Origin: Geobacter sp.
Lineage (GTDB): Bacteria; Desulfobacterota; Desulfuromonadia; Geobacterales; Pseudopelobacteraceae
DNA: 64,000 nt
Assembly: GCA_003574895.1 (NCBI GenBank)
Contig: PJFB01000005.1
Location: forward strand, 124,001 to 188,000
Reading direction: 5' to 3'
The notes under the pieces were generated by a model. It had not been told where the DNA came from and did no database searches. It worked only from the letters and a program-made list of their open reading frames with translations. Every line of letters begins with the position of its first letter. Position 1 is the first letter of the stretch. Positions 62,623 through 64,000 of this stretch are shown one piece after another. A program made the position numbers and the translations under genes.

Positions 62623-64000
62623 ATGGGACTTTCCGCAGTGATGGAGATGGGCAAGAGCGGCCTTAATGTTTACCGTGTCGCCACAGAGGTGACCGGCGAA
62701 AATATCGCCAATGTAAATACACCAGGGTATTCACGCCAGAGGGTTATTCTGGAAACCGCGCCGCCGGCAACGTCCAACGGCTTTCCGCTGGGTTCTGGCG
62801 TCACTATTTCCACTGTTGAACGTTACTACGACGGTTTGCTTCAGCAGCAGTTGGTCAATGCCAACACCACCACCGGCTACGACAGCACCAAGTCCCAGGT
62901 GCTGCAGCAGATTGAACCGACATTCAACGAGATTACCCAGGACGGACTTGGCACCTCCATCAGCAATTTCTTCAGCGCCTGGCAGGATCTTAGCTCCAAC
63001 CCGTCCGGTTCGGCGGAACGCCAGGGGGTGCTGTCGCAAGCCCAGATCATGGCAGACAACTTCCAATCCGTCAGCACGACTCTCAATAATACGATCACGA
63101 CCCAGGATCAGGCGTTAAAGCCCTTGACCGACGACATCAACAGTACCATCAACAACATAGCCCAACTGAACGGCCAGATCCAGCAGACCGAACTGGTGAG
63201 CGGAAATGCCAACGAACTGCGGGATCAGCGCGATCTTCTGATCCAGCAGCTTGCGGAGAATATGGGGATCAAGTACACCGAAAACTCTAATGGCACTACA
63301 GACGTCTATGTACAGAATGGCGCCACCAAAAATTACCTGGTGCAGGGAACTCAAACGGGAAGCCTGGCCACTGGCGGCACAACCCCGGCAACCACCGTGA
63401 CCATCACCGATGTGGCCGGAGCGACCGTTGCGGTTGACCCGCTGGCAGCCACCCCGCTTTACACCGAGCCAGATGGCGGCGCGCTGTGGGCAACCATGCA
63501 GATGCGTGACATAACCATTCCGTCCTACCTTAGCAAGGTCGATGAGCTTGCGAATCAGGTTGCCACCCAGGTCAATACCCTGCATCAAGCCGGTTTCGAT
63601 CTCAACGGCGACCCCGGCGGCGCCTTTTTCTCTGGCGCTACGGCCGGCACGATTGCCGTCAATATCACGAATTCGGATAATATTGCCGCAGCAGGCAGCG
63701 CCGCTACCGCTCCCGGCGGCAATGACAATGCCCTGGCCATAGCCAACCTGCAGAATACAACCATTGCCTTCACCTCCGGTACCACCACCATCAGCAACTA
63801 TTACGATGCACTGGTATCCAAGGTGGGCCTGGATGTCAAATCGGCCAAGACAGTCCAGTCCCAGGACGAGGCCTTTACCAAGCAGTTGAGTACCCTGAGG
63901 GATTCCAATTCAGGTGTGTCCCTGGACGAGGAGCTGACCAATCTGGTGATGTATCAGCGATCCTACCAGGCGTCGGCCAAGTTGATTACCGCAGCCAGCG
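62623..64000 (+). CDS. flgK: Hook-filament junction protein FlgK (partial, C-terminus beyond right edge)
   Basis: About 459 residues are visible from ATG 62623, behind GGAGG, with no stop before the edge. The N-terminus (MGLSAVMEMGKSGLNVYR) and IANVNTPGYSRQRVILET are FlgK hallmarks; coiled-coil LRDQRDLLIQQLAENMGI is the conserved NELRDQRD region. The last residues, LTNLVMYQRSYQASAKLITA, are the C-terminal D0 helix, so only a few residues are missing. Confidence 0.97.
   Translation, partial: MGLSAVMEMGKSGLNVYRVATEVTGENIANVNTPGYSRQRVILETAPPATSNGFPLGSGVTISTVERYYDGLLQQQLVNANTTTGYDSTKSQVLQQIEPTFNEITQDGLGTSISNFFSAWQDLSSNPSGSAERQGVLSQAQIMADNFQSVSTTLNNTITTQDQALKPLTDDINSTINNIAQLNGQIQQTELVSGNANELRDQRDLLIQQLAENMGIKYTENSNGTTDVYVQNGATKNYLVQGTQTGSLATGGTTPATTVTITDVAGATVAVDPLAATPLYTEPDGGALWATMQMRDITIPSYLSKVDELANQVATQVNTLHQAGFDLNGDPGGAFFSGATAGTIAVNITNSDNIAAAGSAATAPGGNDNALAIANLQNTTIAFTSGTTTISNYYDALVSKVGLDVKSAKTVQSQDEAFTKQLSTLRDSNSGVSLDEELTNLVMYQRSYQASAKLITAAS

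Overview
The window is a chromosomal segment of a motile, Gram-negative, Geobacter-like bacterium (Desulfuromonadia/Geobacterales). The grounds are the flagellar gene order (flgBC-fliEFGHIJ-fliK-flgD-flgE, fliLMNOPQR-flhBAFG-fliA-flgFGAHIJN-flgK), the CheX/CheY genes beside it, a TIGR04442-type protein, an L-ring lipoprotein (FlgH, so there is an outer membrane), and moderately high GC. Species cannot be fixed from sequence alone; Geobacter, Trichlorobacter and Pelobacter propionicus relatives are all compatible.

Region 1 (1-9.5 kb) holds unlinked housekeeping and sensory genes: a multi-GAF protein cut by the left edge, a large conserved protein of unknown function, a membrane-bound hybrid histidine kinase, then a leftward block with a gamma-carbonic anhydrase-like hexapeptide protein, an NRAMP metal transporter and a PhnP-like metallo-beta-lactamase-fold hydrolase. 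Region 2 (9.5-16 kb) has dapF followed by type II secretion genes gspC-D-E-F without the pseudopilins. Region 3 (16-22.7 kb) has an alpha-glucan phosphorylase, a second FliK-like protein paired with a stand-alone FlhB C-terminal domain, and a phosphohexomutase.

Region 4 (22.8-64 kb) is the chemotaxis/flagellar region: cheY, cheX and a CheX-receiver fusion, a secreted AMIN/TPR protein, then the rod, MS-ring, export ATPase, hook and cap genes. The run is interrupted at 39.1-46.7 kb by three exported proteins: a 1749-residue beta-propeller/repeat protein ending in a dockerin-like module, a DUF1566 protein ending in a clear dockerin, and a lipoprotein whose body resembles a cohesin fold. It then resumes with the switch (fliLMN), export gate (fliOPQR, flhBA), flhFG, fliA, distal rod and P/L-ring genes, and flgK running off the right edge.

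The most notable observations are the putative cohesin-dockerin surface module inside the flagellar cluster; flhB lacking any ATG/GTG/TTG start ahead of its conserved N-terminus (CTG start, frameshift, or FliR-FlhB read-through); three 207-bp in-frame repeats inside fliK; the FliK2/FlhB-C pair next to glycogen genes; a CheX fused to a receiver without its phospho-accepting Asp; and the absence of flgM at its usual place. No rRNA, tRNA, CRISPR array or insertion sequence was recognised.
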